DNA of 55,945 bases from Candidatus Dormiibacterota bacterium (GTDB lineage Bacteria > Chloroflexota > Dormibacteria > Aeolococcales > Aeolococcaceae). The notes under the pieces are model-generated. The model ran no database searches, was not told the origin of the DNA, and was given only the letters and a program-made list of their open reading frames with translations. Numbering within the stretch: the first letter of the stretch is position 1; every line of letters begins with the position of its first letter. The DNA is taken from the NCBI GenBank assembly GCA_003132805.1, contig PKYW01000017.1:28975-84919 (forward strand), in the 5' to 3' direction. A program made the translations under genes and the position numbers. This document shows positions 7,856-16,871 of this stretch, in pieces.

Positions 7856-9613
7856 CTAGTGCGGCGTCGCTTCAGTCCGTGGAGCAGGTGCGAGGGAGAT
7901 GGCTAACGGTCGACTCGCGACCTGGTTCTGTGGATCGGCATCTGGGCGCCAGATCCCGCCAGCCGGAGTCGGGGCGCCGACAAGCGGCGGAGACAAGGAC
8001 GGCTGCGTGGCGACGAATGATCCGTTGAGGCGACAGTTCGTCTTGCACTTCGTGTTGTTATGACCCACGCAGTAAGTGATGCACGAGCGGTTGTTGTTAC
8101 CAAAGCAGTGCGACGTGCACGACCAGTTGTCGCTGACGTCGCAGTAGGTGGTGCAGAAAGGTAGATAGTTATTTGTGCAATAGCTCGTACAGGACGGTTT
8201 TGTATTGGTGCACTTCGCGCAACTCCATGGATCTGGAGTGGGACTTGGGGACGGCGTCGGGATGGGCGTCGCCGTTGGCTTCGGTGTTGGCGTGGGGTTT
8301 GGGGTTGGCGTGGGCTTTGTCGTCGGTTTCGCAGTGGGTGGTGCTGCGGATGAGCTCGACACCGCCGAAGAAGGCGCGGTGGGGGCCACCGCAGTTGCTG
8401 ATGGTTTGGTCGTCGGGGCGACGACCGGAGTGTGTGATCCTCGCTGTGATGTCGTATGTGCCGGAGATCCCAGAGAGGCCAGCAGACTCGAGGCGCTCGG
8501 CGAAGGTGCGCCCAGGCCACCCAATGCGAAAACCGTGGCCGTGGTCGCGGTCAGTGCGCCCGCGCCCGCCCAGGATCCGACCCTCGCCAGTTCCGTCCAG
8601 AGCCGGCCGAGCGCAGGGATCTGCCCGATCCACGCACCGACGCCAATCGTGCGCCAGAGGCGGCCCACCGAGATGTTGAGAAACGCCCGAACGATGCCGG
8701 GATCGAGCTGGGTGCCCGCAACGCGAGTCAGTTCCGCGCGAGCCGCGGCAATGCTCATGGCCCGCTTGTACGGGCGGGGTGCCGTCATCACCTCGTAGGT
8801 GTCGGCGACGGCCACGATCCGCGCACCGAGCGAGATCTCGTGAGCCTTCAGCCCGAATGGATAGCCGGTGCCGTCGTAGCGCTCGTGGTGTTCAGCAACG
8901 GCCTTGCCCCACTCACCGAGCCACGGAAGGAGCGGCGCGACCATACGAGCGCCCTCCTCGGGGTGACGGTGGAGCACCTTCCATTCGGCAGCATCGGGCG
9001 TGCCGGGCTTGTTGAGCAGTGTCGTCGGCACCTCTATCTTGCCGACATCGTGGAGCAGTGCGGCCCAGCGCAACCGCGCCTGGCCGGCGGGATCGATCTT
9101 CAACTCCTGGGCGAGAAGATCCGTGAAGACGCGAACTCGCTCTGAATGTCCGCGCGTGCCCTTGTCGTGCACGCTCAGCGCGAGCACCAGCTCGACGACT
9201 GATTGCATGCGTTGGGCGTCGTCCTGGTGTCCGGCGGCGCGTGCCTCAGCGAGCTCCTCCTGCAATTGGCGAGGGCTGCCCGTTCGCCGCGCCACCGCGA
9301 AACGAGCAGGCGCCTTGTCCGGGAAGAGCAGCGAGACGTTCAGCAGCGCCGCAAGCGGGAGCAGGCGCCGGGCTGCGCGCTCGAAGATGACGAGGGTGAC
9401 CAGCGATCCGCAGGCAACGATCGCTACCCAGAGCACGGCGCTGAGCGGTCCACTGGCGCGCGGCAGCACGCGGCTTAGCAGGGTCGCTATCAGCAGCGAC
9501 GCAGCGATTGGCCCCAGGAAGATCGCGACGCGCAGCGCCCGGCTGAGGCTGGGCCGGCGGGGCCATCGATCGTCGCCGGCTTCCCCGCCGAACTTGCGCC
9601 GCCGGAACTGCAC
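7856..9613 (-). CDS. Membrane HD-GYP phosphodiesterase with extracytoplasmic Cys-repeat tail
   Basis: Numbered from GTG at 9613 (AAGGGAG five bases upstream), this is a 585-residue protein; the frame extends to 9694. Two membrane helices (about 26-46 and 57-77) lead to a cytoplasmic HD-GYP domain (about 137-318) with HSERV, LLHDVGKI, HPEEGAR, HHERYDGTGYP and VADTYEVMTA, so the metal site and GYP signature look intact and c-di-GMP hydrolysis is expected. A third helix at about 347-368 should place the rest outside: a Pro/Thr/Ser-rich stalk (370-462), then five exact 12-residue units of C-x3-C-x7 (Cys 475 to 527), and a Pro-rich end. I know of no HD-GYP protein with this tail. Neighbour of a GGDEF-EAL gene on the same strand. 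Confidence 0.9.
   Translation of the reverse strand: MQFRRRKFGGEAGDDRWPRRPSLSRALRVAIFLGPIAASLLIATLLSRVLPRASGPLSAVLWVAIVACGSLVTLVIFERAARRLLPLAALLNVSLLFPDKAPARFAVARRTGSPRQLQEELAEARAAGHQDDAQRMQSVVELVLALSVHDKGTRGHSERVRVFTDLLAQELKIDPAGQARLRWAALLHDVGKIEVPTTLLNKPGTPDAAEWKVLHRHPEEGARMVAPLLPWLGEWGKAVAEHHERYDGTGYPFGLKAHEISLGARIVAVADTYEVMTAPRPYKRAMSIAAARAELTRVAGTQLDPGIVRAFLNISVGRLWRTIGVGAWIGQIPALGRLWTELARVGSWAGAGALTATTATVFALGGLGAPSPSASSLLASLGSPAHTTSQRGSHTPVVAPTTKPSATAVAPTAPSSAVSSSSAAPPTAKPTTKPTPTPNPTPTPKPTATPIPTPSPSPTPDPWSCAKCTNTKPSCTSYCTNNYLPFCTTYCDVSDNWSCTSHCFGNNNRSCITYCVGHNNTKCKTNCRLNGSFVATQPSLSPPLVGAPTPAGGIWRPDADPQNQVASRPLAISLAPAPRTEATPH
8033..8191 (-). repeat. 36-bp coding repeat: five C-x3-C dodecapeptides
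   Basis: Within the HD-GYP gene, five successive 36-base units encode C-[T/I/K]-[T/S]-[Y/H/N]-C followed by seven Asn/Ser/aromatic-rich residues. The first cysteines recur at exactly 12-residue spacing. A related but shorter CAKC unit precedes the array. The DNA units are diverged, so the period is held at protein level. Confidence 0.85.
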
Positions 9614-9882
9614 TGCCACTCCCTTGAATATCGAGAATTCCGACAACCGGATATTGAGTAACGCTGGCAGTTGTGTCCTCGCGACGCCTCGCATGCGGCA
9701 GTGACGAACCTGTAAAGGGTTCGGACAGCGCTTCAGGCGTGGCAGAACTTCTTGAAATTCCTCAGCTGTCAGCGATGGTCAAACGTCTTATCGTGGGCCC
9801 GCCGGAGCCCGCTGCCTAATCTGCGACGGGAGCCGAGGGCGGAGGAGGTTACGAACGCGGGGGCGTGTCGGCGTGCGCCGGC

Positions 9883-12249
9883 TTACGCGACGTCGGACTC
9901 GGACGCAGGAAGATTCTCGAACGGCGCCGCGCGCGTGTTGAAATCTTTCGCAGGCATCGGCTGACTGATGTAGTACCCCTGAGCGAGGTCGCAGCCGATC
10001 GCCGCGATCAGATTGAGGGCCTCGATATCCTCGATGCCTTCCGCAACCACGCGCATATTCAGCTTGTGCCCGAGCGCGATGGTCGCGCGCACCAGCGCGA
10101 GATTTCGCTCCGTGTCCCCGGTTGCGAGTCGCGAGAGGAAGCTTCGGTCGAGCTTCAGTTCACTGGCGGCGAGACTCCCGAGATAGGCGAGCGAGGTAAC
10201 CCCTGCACCGAAATCGTCGATCGAGACGCCCAGGCCGAGGGCTCGCAGCTGGGTGATGACCTGCTTGCAGAGCTCGAAGTCGCGAATGATCGTGGTCTCG
10301 GTGATCTCGAGGATCAGCGATGATGGTGCGACGTCATGCTGCGCCAGCGTGGCGATCACGAACCCGCTGAACCCGGCGTCGAGAAGGTTGGTTGCGGAGA
10401 CGTTGACGGAGATCGTCAGCATCTGGCCGGCGGCGCGCCAGGCGGCACACTGCGCAACCGCCCGCTCCAGGACGAGTGCGGTGAGCGATTGCATGAGTCC
10501 TGCTTCTTCAGCAAGAGGAATGAAATCGAGCGGCGGGATGAGGCCAAGTCGCGCATGGGGCCAGCGCACCAAGGCCTCCATGGCTGAACGCTCGCCGGTG
10601 ACGAGGTCAATCTGGGGCTGGTAGTACACCTCGAGATGCCCGCCGAGGATGGCGTCGCGCAACTCATCCACCAATCGCAGGCGGTTGCCGTCGTCGTCGA
10701 GTTCGCGGCGATAGATTTCGTACGGTTCAGGACCGTCCTTGGCCCGATACATGGCGAGGTCGGCGCAGCGCAGCAGGCCTGCGCTGTTGGTCGCGTCTGT
10801 CGGGGCAGTCGCGATGCCGATGCTGGCACCCACTCGAACACTGATCGAGTCGAGCTCGAAAGGCTGGTCGAGCTCGGCAATCAGTCGCTGGGCGACTGCC
10901 GCTGCGTAGGTGGAGTCCGCGTCGAGGATCAGCACGGCAAGCTCATCGCCTCCCACCCGCACGAGGACGTCGGTGTCCCGAAGACGCGCCATGAGCCGCG
11001 GGCCCAACTGCCGGAGCAGCTCGTCGCCGGCGGAATGGCCGAACGAATCGTTGATCTCTTTGAAATGGTCGAGGTCGACGTAGAGGAGCGAGAGCCGGCG
11101 ATCGATGGTGTCCGGATCGGCATAGTCGGCGAAGAATGCGTCGAGCAGGTTGAAAAGCTGGCGGCGGTTGCCAAGTCCAGTCAGGTCGTCGGTGATGGCC
11201 TGCCGGTGGCGTTTCTCAGTCAGCACGCGCAGGCCACGCACCGACAGCGTCAGGCGAATCCCAACGATGATCAGCGTTGCCGTGGCCAGCCCAACTGCCA
11301 CCGGACTGACTTGATGCAGCGTGTCGACAACGAGAATCGAAAGTCCGGCGCCGGCGCCGAGCCCGGGCAGCAGGAATCCAGGGGTCTCGTCGATCGCCAG
11401 CGGGCTGCGCTGCAGCGGGCGCACCCAGACGGCGATCGAGATGAGCAGGATCGCGCATGGCCACGCCATGCCGTTGAAGATCGTGCCGACGTGTGAGGGC
11501 GCTCCTGAACCGGAGAAGAGATTGAAGGTGTCGCCGACCGCGGTGATCGCGATCGCGCCGGCGACCAGCAGCCACTGCGCCTTGTTCCGGCCGGTGATGA
11601 TGGCCGTGCCACCGACGGCGAGGATGAGCAGCAAGCCGTCGCCGATCGGATAGGCGAGATTGGTTGCGACAGACAGCCCGCTACCGCCGACCGAATGCAG
11701 GATCGTGTTGAAGGCGAAGCACGCACAGAGCGCTGCCGCGCCGAGGCCGGCCGCGGCCCCGTCGAGCCACGTCGTCGCACCCAAACGGTTGAGGTGCTTA
11801 CGGGTGAGGAGTACCAGCGCGACATAGACGGTGGGGTAAAAGGCCAGATAGAAAAGGTCGGCGAGTGACGGGACGGGAGGCGTGGCCCCGCCGGCAGATT
11901 CCGCCGCCAGGACCGCATCGCCGAGGGTCCAGAACAGGATGCCGAGGCCGAGCAGCAGCGGGACGGCACGCCGACGCGACGTGGCGGCACGCCAGAGACA
12001 CAGCCCGCTGGCCACGAGCTCGAACGCGGAGACGCCCCAGCCATCGACGAGTGGTACCGACTGCGTGGGGCTGCGGACGAGCAGTGAGATCAGATAGGCG
12101 CCGAGAAGGATCCCCAATAGTGCATAGACGGCGCGTACCCAACGTGGGGCCGGGTTTCCTTGCGCGCGTGCGCTCGCGGCTCGAAACTGAGGGTGCGCAA
12201 TAGCCACGCTCAGCAGACTAGGCGGACCAGGTCCAACTCGCGCCAACAC
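9883..12249 (-). CDS. Membrane GGDEF-EAL protein (c-di-GMP cyclase/phosphodiesterase)
   Basis: Protein of 788 residues. The first 350 residues hold about eight to ten membrane helices resembling MHYT-less sensor domains. The GGDEF domain (about 355-515) reads VRVGGDELAVLI, an active variant (GGDEL), and is preceded five residues earlier by RDTD, the RxxD product-inhibition site. The EAL domain (about 530-780) keeps EALVRW, LEITETTI, IDDFGAGVTSL, ELKLDRSF, VVAEGIED and QGYYISQPMP, so phosphodiesterase activity is plausible too. The start is uncertain: GTG at 12249 or GTG at 12204. It lies 190 bases before the HD-GYP gene on the same strand, forming a c-di-GMP pair. Confidence 0.92.
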   Translation of the reverse strand: MLARVGPGPPSLLSVAIAHPQFRAASARAQGNPAPRWVRAVYALLGILLGAYLISLLVRSPTQSVPLVDGWGVSAFELVASGLCLWRAATSRRRAVPLLLGLGILFWTLGDAVLAAESAGGATPPVPSLADLFYLAFYPTVYVALVLLTRKHLNRLGATTWLDGAAAGLGAAALCACFAFNTILHSVGGSGLSVATNLAYPIGDGLLLILAVGGTAIITGRNKAQWLLVAGAIAITAVGDTFNLFSGSGAPSHVGTIFNGMAWPCAILLISIAVWVRPLQRSPLAIDETPGFLLPGLGAGAGLSILVVDTLHQVSPVAVGLATATLIIVGIRLTLSVRGLRVLTEKRHRQAITDDLTGLGNRRQLFNLLDAFFADYADPDTIDRRLSLLYVDLDHFKEINDSFGHSAGDELLRQLGPRLMARLRDTDVLVRVGGDELAVLILDADSTYAAAVAQRLIAELDQPFELDSISVRVGASIGIATAPTDATNSAGLLRCADLAMYRAKDGPEPYEIYRRELDDDGNRLRLVDELRDAILGGHLEVYYQPQIDLVTGERSAMEALVRWPHARLGLIPPLDFIPLAEEAGLMQSLTALVLERAVAQCAAWRAAGQMLTISVNVSATNLLDAGFSGFVIATLAQHDVAPSSLILEITETTIIRDFELCKQVITQLRALGLGVSIDDFGAGVTSLAYLGSLAASELKLDRSFLSRLATGDTERNLALVRATIALGHKLNMRVVAEGIEDIEALNLIAAIGCDLAQGYYISQPMPAKDFNTRAAPFENLPASESDVA

Positions 12250-12355
12250 TCAGTGGTCCATCGGTAACAGAAGCGCACCGATTCGGTGGTTGTGAGAGTG
12301 GCGCCGTCGGTAATGGAGCGCGCACGCGCTGCGCGAACACGCCGCGGCGATGCGG

Positions 12356-13555
12356 TCAGGTTGGATTAACGGCGACGGTCTCCCATTGGTGACCGCCGTC
12401 TCGGGTCATGAGCAGTTGCAGGCTTTGCGGGTCGTTGGTCTGCCCATGGATGACGACACCCTGGGTTGCAGTGGTGAAGCCGAGATCCGACAATCCCAGC
12501 CCCCCGTCGCCGATCCCGTACGCGGTCGTCCATGCCGCCCCGCCGTCAAAGCTGGCGTAGATGTACGTGGCACCAGAGGCGGCAGCAACCGAGATACCTG
12601 TTGGCGACGCGGCAACGGCCTCGAAATCGCCACCCAGGGGTGGATCCGCCACCAGCTGGTAGCTCGCGCCGTCGTTGTGCGAGACGTATGCCATCTTCTC
12701 CTGTGAGCCGGCCGCACCTCCTCCTGAGCAGACGATGAAGACACGGGCCGACGTCGCCGCCGCCACGGTGGCGCCCCACCCCGATTGACATGGTTGCGGT
12801 TCGGTACGCCATGTCACCCCATTGAGGCTGCGATAGAGGGTGGAACTCTGCGTGTTTCCCTCCGCTGTGACCACGGCCGAGTGCAGCGTCGCCCAGAAAA
12901 CCCCTTGCGCCACAGAGATTTCGCCCGCGTATCCAGCCGTGCCAGTGGTGACGCCGGATACCGGTTGCCAGGAATCACGGTTCGTCGGGGACTCGAACAG
13001 CACGACCGGCCCATCCGTATTGGGTTCAGTTCCTTCGGCGATCTCAGCGTAAACGCGCCCTCCGGCGGTTTCCAGAGCATCCACAGAGGCGCCCGACGAA
13101 CCCTCGCCGGGAAACGCAACTCGTGTCCACGTGCTGCCCGCATCATGGGTTGCGAACAGCAGCGGTCCTGATATCCAGCCGTTCTCGCTGTCGGCAAAGC
13201 GCACTCGCCATTGGGTGACCGTCGACAACGCTGACAGTCCCGTGGACGTCACCCAGGTCCATGCCCGTCCCGCGTCAGCAGTCCGTGCAAGGCGCAGGCA
13301 GGAACTGTCGCCGCACCCGGAAATACCGAGTACCCAACCGACGTCAGGGGAGATGAAGGTGATCGACTCAGGGTGGACCGAGCCTGCAGTCAGCGCGACT
13401 GTGGTGGGAGTGGAAGACGGCGTCGCGCTCGGCGCGGGAGTGATCGAGGGCGCCGGCGAGGCGGTCGCGGGCGGTGTCGCGCGGTGCACGATCGGGGTAC
13501 TGCAACCGGCCAGCAGCACCATCGCGGCGAGGCCGCCGAGCCGAAAAGCGAGCAT
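12356..13555 (-). CDS. Lipoprotein with BNR/Ycf48-like beta-propeller
   Basis: Exported lipoprotein of 399 residues. The signal peptide ends in the lipobox LLAGC (Cys 18), followed by a Pro/Thr/Ser linker to about residue 55. The rest is built of repeated beta-propeller units with DxGxxW-type turns: TADAGRAWTW, THDAGSTWTRV, ASFDGGAAWTT, TRDGGHQWETV, plus related segments. This is the sialidase/BNR-like fold seen in Ycf48/Hcf136-type proteins and in exported sugar-binding or sensor proteins. No catalytic residues for sialidase can be seen, so a binding or scaffold role at the cell surface is more likely. Transcribed alone. Confidence 0.75.
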   Translation of the reverse strand: MLAFRLGGLAAMVLLAGCSTPIVHRATPPATASPAPSITPAPSATPSSTPTTVALTAGSVHPESITFISPDVGWVLGISGCGDSSCLRLARTADAGRAWTWVTSTGLSALSTVTQWRVRFADSENGWISGPLLFATHDAGSTWTRVAFPGEGSSGASVDALETAGGRVYAEIAEGTEPNTDGPVVLFESPTNRDSWQPVSGVTTGTAGYAGEISVAQGVFWATLHSAVVTAEGNTQSSTLYRSLNGVTWRTEPQPCQSGWGATVAAATSARVFIVCSGGGAAGSQEKMAYVSHNDGASYQLVADPPLGGDFEAVAASPTGISVAAASGATYIYASFDGGAAWTTAYGIGDGGLGLSDLGFTTATQGVVIHGQTNDPQSLQLLMTRDGGHQWETVAVNPT

Positions 13556-13636
13556 GGTGACCGTAGAACGCGCCTGCCGCTATTGCGTTACTCGATCAAG
13601 CCCGCAATCCCGTCGAGCGGGCGTCGGCTGACCGGG

Positions 13637-14371
13637 CTAGCGGAAGCGCCGCGCGTCCTGGGCAGCGTACCGGGTGACCACCCCATCGATACCCGCGGCG
13701 CGCTCGACGAGGCCGGTCACCTCCGCTGCGGTCGCGGCAGGAATCGCGCACGTAAGCGCATGCGCGCCCATCCCGGTGCGAGCGCGGCTCAGCGCGCAGC
13801 CGACAGATGCGGCGACGCGGCCGTGTTCGTGAGCGACGGCGATGATGTGGCACTGGGGCTTGCCCTCGATCCGCAGGTCGGGGAGCGCGTCGGTCATGAC
13901 CATCATCCCCTGCGCGTTGAGGCGCAGCAGGATGACGCTTGGAGTCACCTGCGTCTCCGAGAGCGGACCGTAGGCGATGGAGGCTGGCCGAGTCTTGACC
14001 GCCGGGATACCGGGAAATGCCTCCGGGCTTACCCAGCCCGACTCCACCAGGGTGGCGATATCGCTGTTGGTCGCCGCCTCCTCGAGGCTGAGCAGGCCAT
14101 GTGTGTAGCTGCCCACGCTGCAGTTGGCGTGGTCCGCCGCTGCGGTGCTGAAGGTGCGATCGGTCGCGTGCATCCAGAACACGCACCCGGCTGCCACGCG
14201 TCCGGTCCGTCCATCCGGTGTCGGCTCTGGCATCGCAGCCTCGAAGGCAGGGATATCAGCGTCGGGGGCGTCGAGGAACGTGATCGCAATCGGAGCCGCC
14301 AGCGGGTGGAGCGCCAGCGTGAGTCTCTCGGCGAGGTCCGGCCACGAACTGCCGGCGGGAGTGTCGGTCAT
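13637..14371 (-). CDS. DUF169 family protein
   Basis: Protein of 244 residues with the DUF169 hallmark in order: AAGCVFWMHA, then TFSTAAADHANCSVGSYTHG, then a later Gly/Cys-containing segment (ASVGCALSRARTGMG). The conserved cysteines and histidine (DHxNC...THG) suggest metal or cofactor binding; the function of the family is not known to me. It follows the radical SAM gene by 38 bases on the same strand, so they are probably co-transcribed. A GTG three bases upstream (14374) is an alternative start. Confidence 0.8.
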   Translation of the reverse strand: MTDTPAGSSWPDLAERLTLALHPLAAPIAITFLDAPDADIPAFEAAMPEPTPDGRTGRVAAGCVFWMHATDRTFSTAAADHANCSVGSYTHGLLSLEEAATNSDIATLVESGWVSPEAFPGIPAVKTRPASIAYGPLSETQVTPSVILLRLNAQGMMVMTDALPDLRIEGKPQCHIIAVAHEHGRVAASVGCALSRARTGMGAHALTCAIPAATAAEVTGLVERAAGIDGVVTRYAAQDARRFR

Positions 14372-14409
14372 CACCGCGAATCATGCCTGAGAGTCCTGTC
14401 GGGACCGCC

Positions 14410-15813
14410 TCAGGCGCCGAGTGCGACTCCCGCACCCGCGAGCTGGGCCGTGGTGGGCTCCGCGCAGCAGAACCAGGGTTCGCTCAGCCGCGGCGGAGCG
14501 CTGCCGCGTTGCGGGGGGAGCGCCGTCCCGGCGTCAGGCCAGGACAGTCCCGCTTGCGCAGCGGCGGATGCGGTGAGCCGGCGGATGCCGGCGTGGGTGG
14601 AGCGCGGAGAGACGCGTGCATCCGTGTCGGCGGCGACGAGCGCAGCGATATCCGTCTGGAGCCGGTCCATGAGCGGGTCGGGATGCTGCCAGAGGTGGCT
14701 GAAACCTTCGGGGTCGTAACCACGCAGGTGCTCCCGCATCTCCGGCAACGCCAGCAGCAGGGAGCCGGGCGGCACAAGGAGTCGGATGCTCAGCTGAACG
14801 GGGTCGACGCTGTCGATGAGGTCGCCGGCCGCGATCATGTCGAGCAGATCGATCTGGTCGCGCATGGTGCTCCATGGCGTAAACGGCAAGAGCGAGGGCC
14901 GCAATTCAACACCCAGCGACCGGCAGATACGCAGTGCCGTCACGACGTCATCGGCCGAGTGGCCCTTGTCGAGAATCTCGAGGACGCGCGGGCTGGTGGA
15001 CTCCACAGCCGACACGATAAAGAGCAGTCCAAGCGCTCGCAGCTCGGCGACGACATCAGGATGCTCGAGGATGTGTTCCACCTTGGTTGTGATGTCGAAG
15101 GTGAGTTCTGGGAAACGGTCGTGCACGGCGCGAGCGACCGCCAGCGCGTGGGGCACGGCGTTGAGAAAGTCGGGATCGCCGAACGTGAGGTGGCGCATTC
15201 CATCGTCCACGAGGCGGGCGACATCCTCCACGAGCACGTCACGCTGCCAGACACGGATTCGACCGTCGTACACCGCTGGGACCGGGCAGTGCCGGCACCG
15301 ATGCACGCAGCCGCGCGTCGCCTCGACGTAGCCGGTCAGCCGCTCCTCGCCGTCAACCTGCAACCGCGCGTAGCGATCGAGTGGCGGCAGCAGATCGCGG
15401 GCGGGCATTGGAAAGGTGAGCCGGTCGAGCACGATCGATCGGGCATCCGGCGTGCCATCGGCGACGGCGACCAGCGCACGCTCGTATTCACCGCCGATCA
15501 CCGCATCGGCAAGACCGGGCTCGAGCGCCGGAGCGCAGAGCGGTGCGTACAAGCCGAAGAACACGATGTGAACCTGCGGCCCCCGGCGGGCGCGAATGGC
15601 ACGGGCGACGGGAACTGCCATGCGCATGGCGGTATGCATCGGGACGGCGATGGCGACCAGTTCGGGGGTGTCGAGGTCCGCATCGCCGAGCATCTGGACG
15701 GAGAGATCAACGGCGCTGACGTCATGGCCCGCCTCGCGCAGGAACGCAGCAGCGGAGGCGACGTGGAGTGGCTGATGACCGAGCTCATAGCACGAGACGA
15801 GCAGGACCCTCAT
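14410..15813 (-). CDS. B12-binding-type radical SAM protein with CCAEP tail
   Basis: Radical SAM enzyme of 467 residues. The first 130 residues look like a cobalamin-binding Rossmann domain (LLVSCYELGHQPLHVASAAA), though a canonical DxHxxG is not visible. The 4Fe-4S motif is C169-x3-C173-x2-C176 (TRGCVHRCRHCPVPAVY). The C-terminus ends 17 residues after Cys449-Cys450 in WFCCAEP, which matches the CUAEP/CCAEP-tail radical SAM (seleno)protein family as I remember it, whose members carry Sec or Cys at the second position; both codons here are TGC. Substrate unknown. The tail cysteines may act as a redox or acceptor site. Upstream of, and probably co-transcribed with, the DUF169 gene. Confidence 0.85.
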   Translation of the reverse strand: MRVLLVSCYELGHQPLHVASAAAFLREAGHDVSAVDLSVQMLGDADLDTPELVAIAVPMHTAMRMAVPVARAIRARRGPQVHIVFFGLYAPLCAPALEPGLADAVIGGEYERALVAVADGTPDARSIVLDRLTFPMPARDLLPPLDRYARLQVDGEERLTGYVEATRGCVHRCRHCPVPAVYDGRIRVWQRDVLVEDVARLVDDGMRHLTFGDPDFLNAVPHALAVARAVHDRFPELTFDITTKVEHILEHPDVVAELRALGLLFIVSAVESTSPRVLEILDKGHSADDVVTALRICRSLGVELRPSLLPFTPWSTMRDQIDLLDMIAAGDLIDSVDPVQLSIRLLVPPGSLLLALPEMREHLRGYDPEGFSHLWQHPDPLMDRLQTDIAALVAADTDARVSPRSTHAGIRRLTASAAAQAGLSWPDAGTALPPQRGSAPPRLSEPWFCCAEPTTAQLAGAGVALGA

Positions 15814-15925
15814 GAAGAGCGCCGCACGCTGTCGCTCGTCAGCGAGAGGCAGGTCTCATCCATCGTTGCCGGTCATGATGGCACCGACAGGCGGCACCAA
15901 GGCTTACGCGAGGAGGTGACGGACG

Positions 15926-16249
15926 ATGCCCGAAGCTGGACGTGGCAGCGGAGGACTACCGGCGGACGCCGTGCTCGAGGGTCTGCGGACTCTGTCCGGC
16001 TGGACCGTCGACGAAGGAAAGTTGCTCAAGTCGTACGCGTTCGCGAACTTCGTGGCGGGGGTCCGATTCATCGACCAGGTCACCGTCGTTGCCGAGCAGC
16101 AGAACCACCACCCGGATCTGTGCCTCACTTGGGGAAAGGTCACGGTGCAACTATGGAGTCACGATGTCGGCGGGATCACGGCCCGCGATTTCCGACTTGC
16201 GATGGCGCTTGATGTCCTCTACGAATCGGGTAATGCCGGTGCGCAATAG
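15926..16249 (+). CDS. phhB: Pterin-4a-carbinolamine dehydratase
   Basis: Protein of 107 residues matching pterin-4a-carbinolamine dehydratase (PCD/DCoH), which dehydrates 4a-hydroxytetrahydropterin to regenerate the pterin cofactor of aromatic amino acid hydroxylases. The signature is nearly complete: FANFVAGVRFIDQV, then AEQQNHHPDL (the two active-site histidines), then LWSHDVGGITARDFRLA, where the third histidine lies. A GGAGGTGACGG ribosome site precedes the ATG. No aromatic hydroxylase gene is nearby, so the physiological partner is not shown; molybdopterin-linked roles have been proposed for such orphan genes. Divergent from the radical SAM gene. Confidence 0.9.
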   Translation: MPEAGRGSGGLPADAVLEGLRTLSGWTVDEGKLLKSYAFANFVAGVRFIDQVTVVAEQQNHHPDLCLTWGKVTVQLWSHDVGGITARDFRLAMALDVLYESGNAGAQ

Positions 16250-16292
16250 CACGTACCTGTCGTAGCGATAGCGCAGTGAGGTGGTCCGCGTT

Positions 16293-16733
16293 CTAAGCCC
16301 CGCGTTGCAGGCCTGATCCCCGCCGCATGGCAGGGATGAGAACCGCCGCGACGCCAACATGCATGACAGCGAGCGTGACCTTCGTCGAAGTGGAGACACC
16401 CGCGTAGAGGGGGAGGCTCAACGACATCAGTATGGCAACGATGGCGATCGCCGTCCAGATGGTGCGCGCCCGTGAGGTGCGCCGCTCGAGCAAGACAAGC
16501 AGTCCCCAACCGGCGACCGAGCCGATCACGCCGGCGCCGACAACATAGGCAATGCCGACGCTCTCGGGCGCACCAGTCCCGAATCGCACCAGCAGTTGAA
16601 CGCCGAGCAGCGGGACCGCGATGGCCCAGACCGCCGCAGCAGCGATCACGGCTCCGACAACGCCCAGCGCGCGCGCCCAGTTGGGTCGGGCGATGGTCGA
16701 TGTCGTGGACTCGATGGTTGTTGTCATCGCCAT
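16293..16733 (-). CDS. DUF6069-like four-helix membrane protein
   Basis: Protein of 146 residues with four predicted helices: about 18-40, 57-80, 88-106 and 113-130. The overall pattern resembles DUF6069, a family of small four-helix membrane proteins in high-GC bacteria, of unknown function. I start it at ATG 16733 (GGAGC six bases upstream); MTTTIES at 16727 is the alternative. It is divergent from a MarR gene, and the shared promoter region holds TTAG/CTAA inverted repeats, so it is probably a MarR target. Confidence 0.7.
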   Translation of the reverse strand: MAMTTTIESTTSTIARPNWARALGVVGAVIAAAAVWAIAVPLLGVQLLVRFGTGAPESVGIAYVVGAGVIGSVAGWGLLVLLERRTSRARTIWTAIAIVAILMSLSLPLYAGVSTSTKVTLAVMHVGVAAVLIPAMRRGSGLQRGA

Positions 16734-16799
16734 GTCGGTGCTCCTTCGTCGTCCGTTTGATGCCACCGTCATGGCCGGCCGACGCCGCCTCGCGGTAGA

Positions 16800-16852
16800 C
16801 TTAGTTAGGCGGCTAAGGTTAGACACCTAAGTATTCAGGAGTCAAGTGTCAA
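16800..16852. promoter_or_regulatory. MarR operator region between DUF6069 and marR genes
   Basis: The sequence TTAGTTAGGCGGCTAA at 16801-16816 is an inverted repeat sharing the outer TTAG...CTAA and the right arm GGCTAA with the operator at 17442-17457. A second TTAG-N4-CTAA lies at 16819-16830. On the minus strand TTGACA at 16852-16847 followed 16 bases later by TTAGGT (16830-16825) can serve as promoter of the DUF6069 gene and overlaps this repeat. Confidence 0.6.
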
Positions 16853-16871
16853 GGAAATCAAGAGGACGCTG

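Noticed and set aside
8220-8340. Repetitive GT/GG-rich stretch that might suggest a minisatellite or CRISPR-like array
   Set aside because: It encodes the Pro/Thr stalk of the HD-GYP protein on the minus strand; there are no conserved repeat-spacer units.
14461-14475. Selenocysteine at the radical SAM tail
   Set aside because: Both tail codons are TGC on the coding strand, so this is the Cys form; there is no in-frame TGA to recode.
14383-16212. 609-codon plus-strand open frame
   Set aside because: It is antisense to the radical SAM gene, whose protein has clear motifs; its translation is Arg/Gly-rich with no domain. It is a by-product of high GC.
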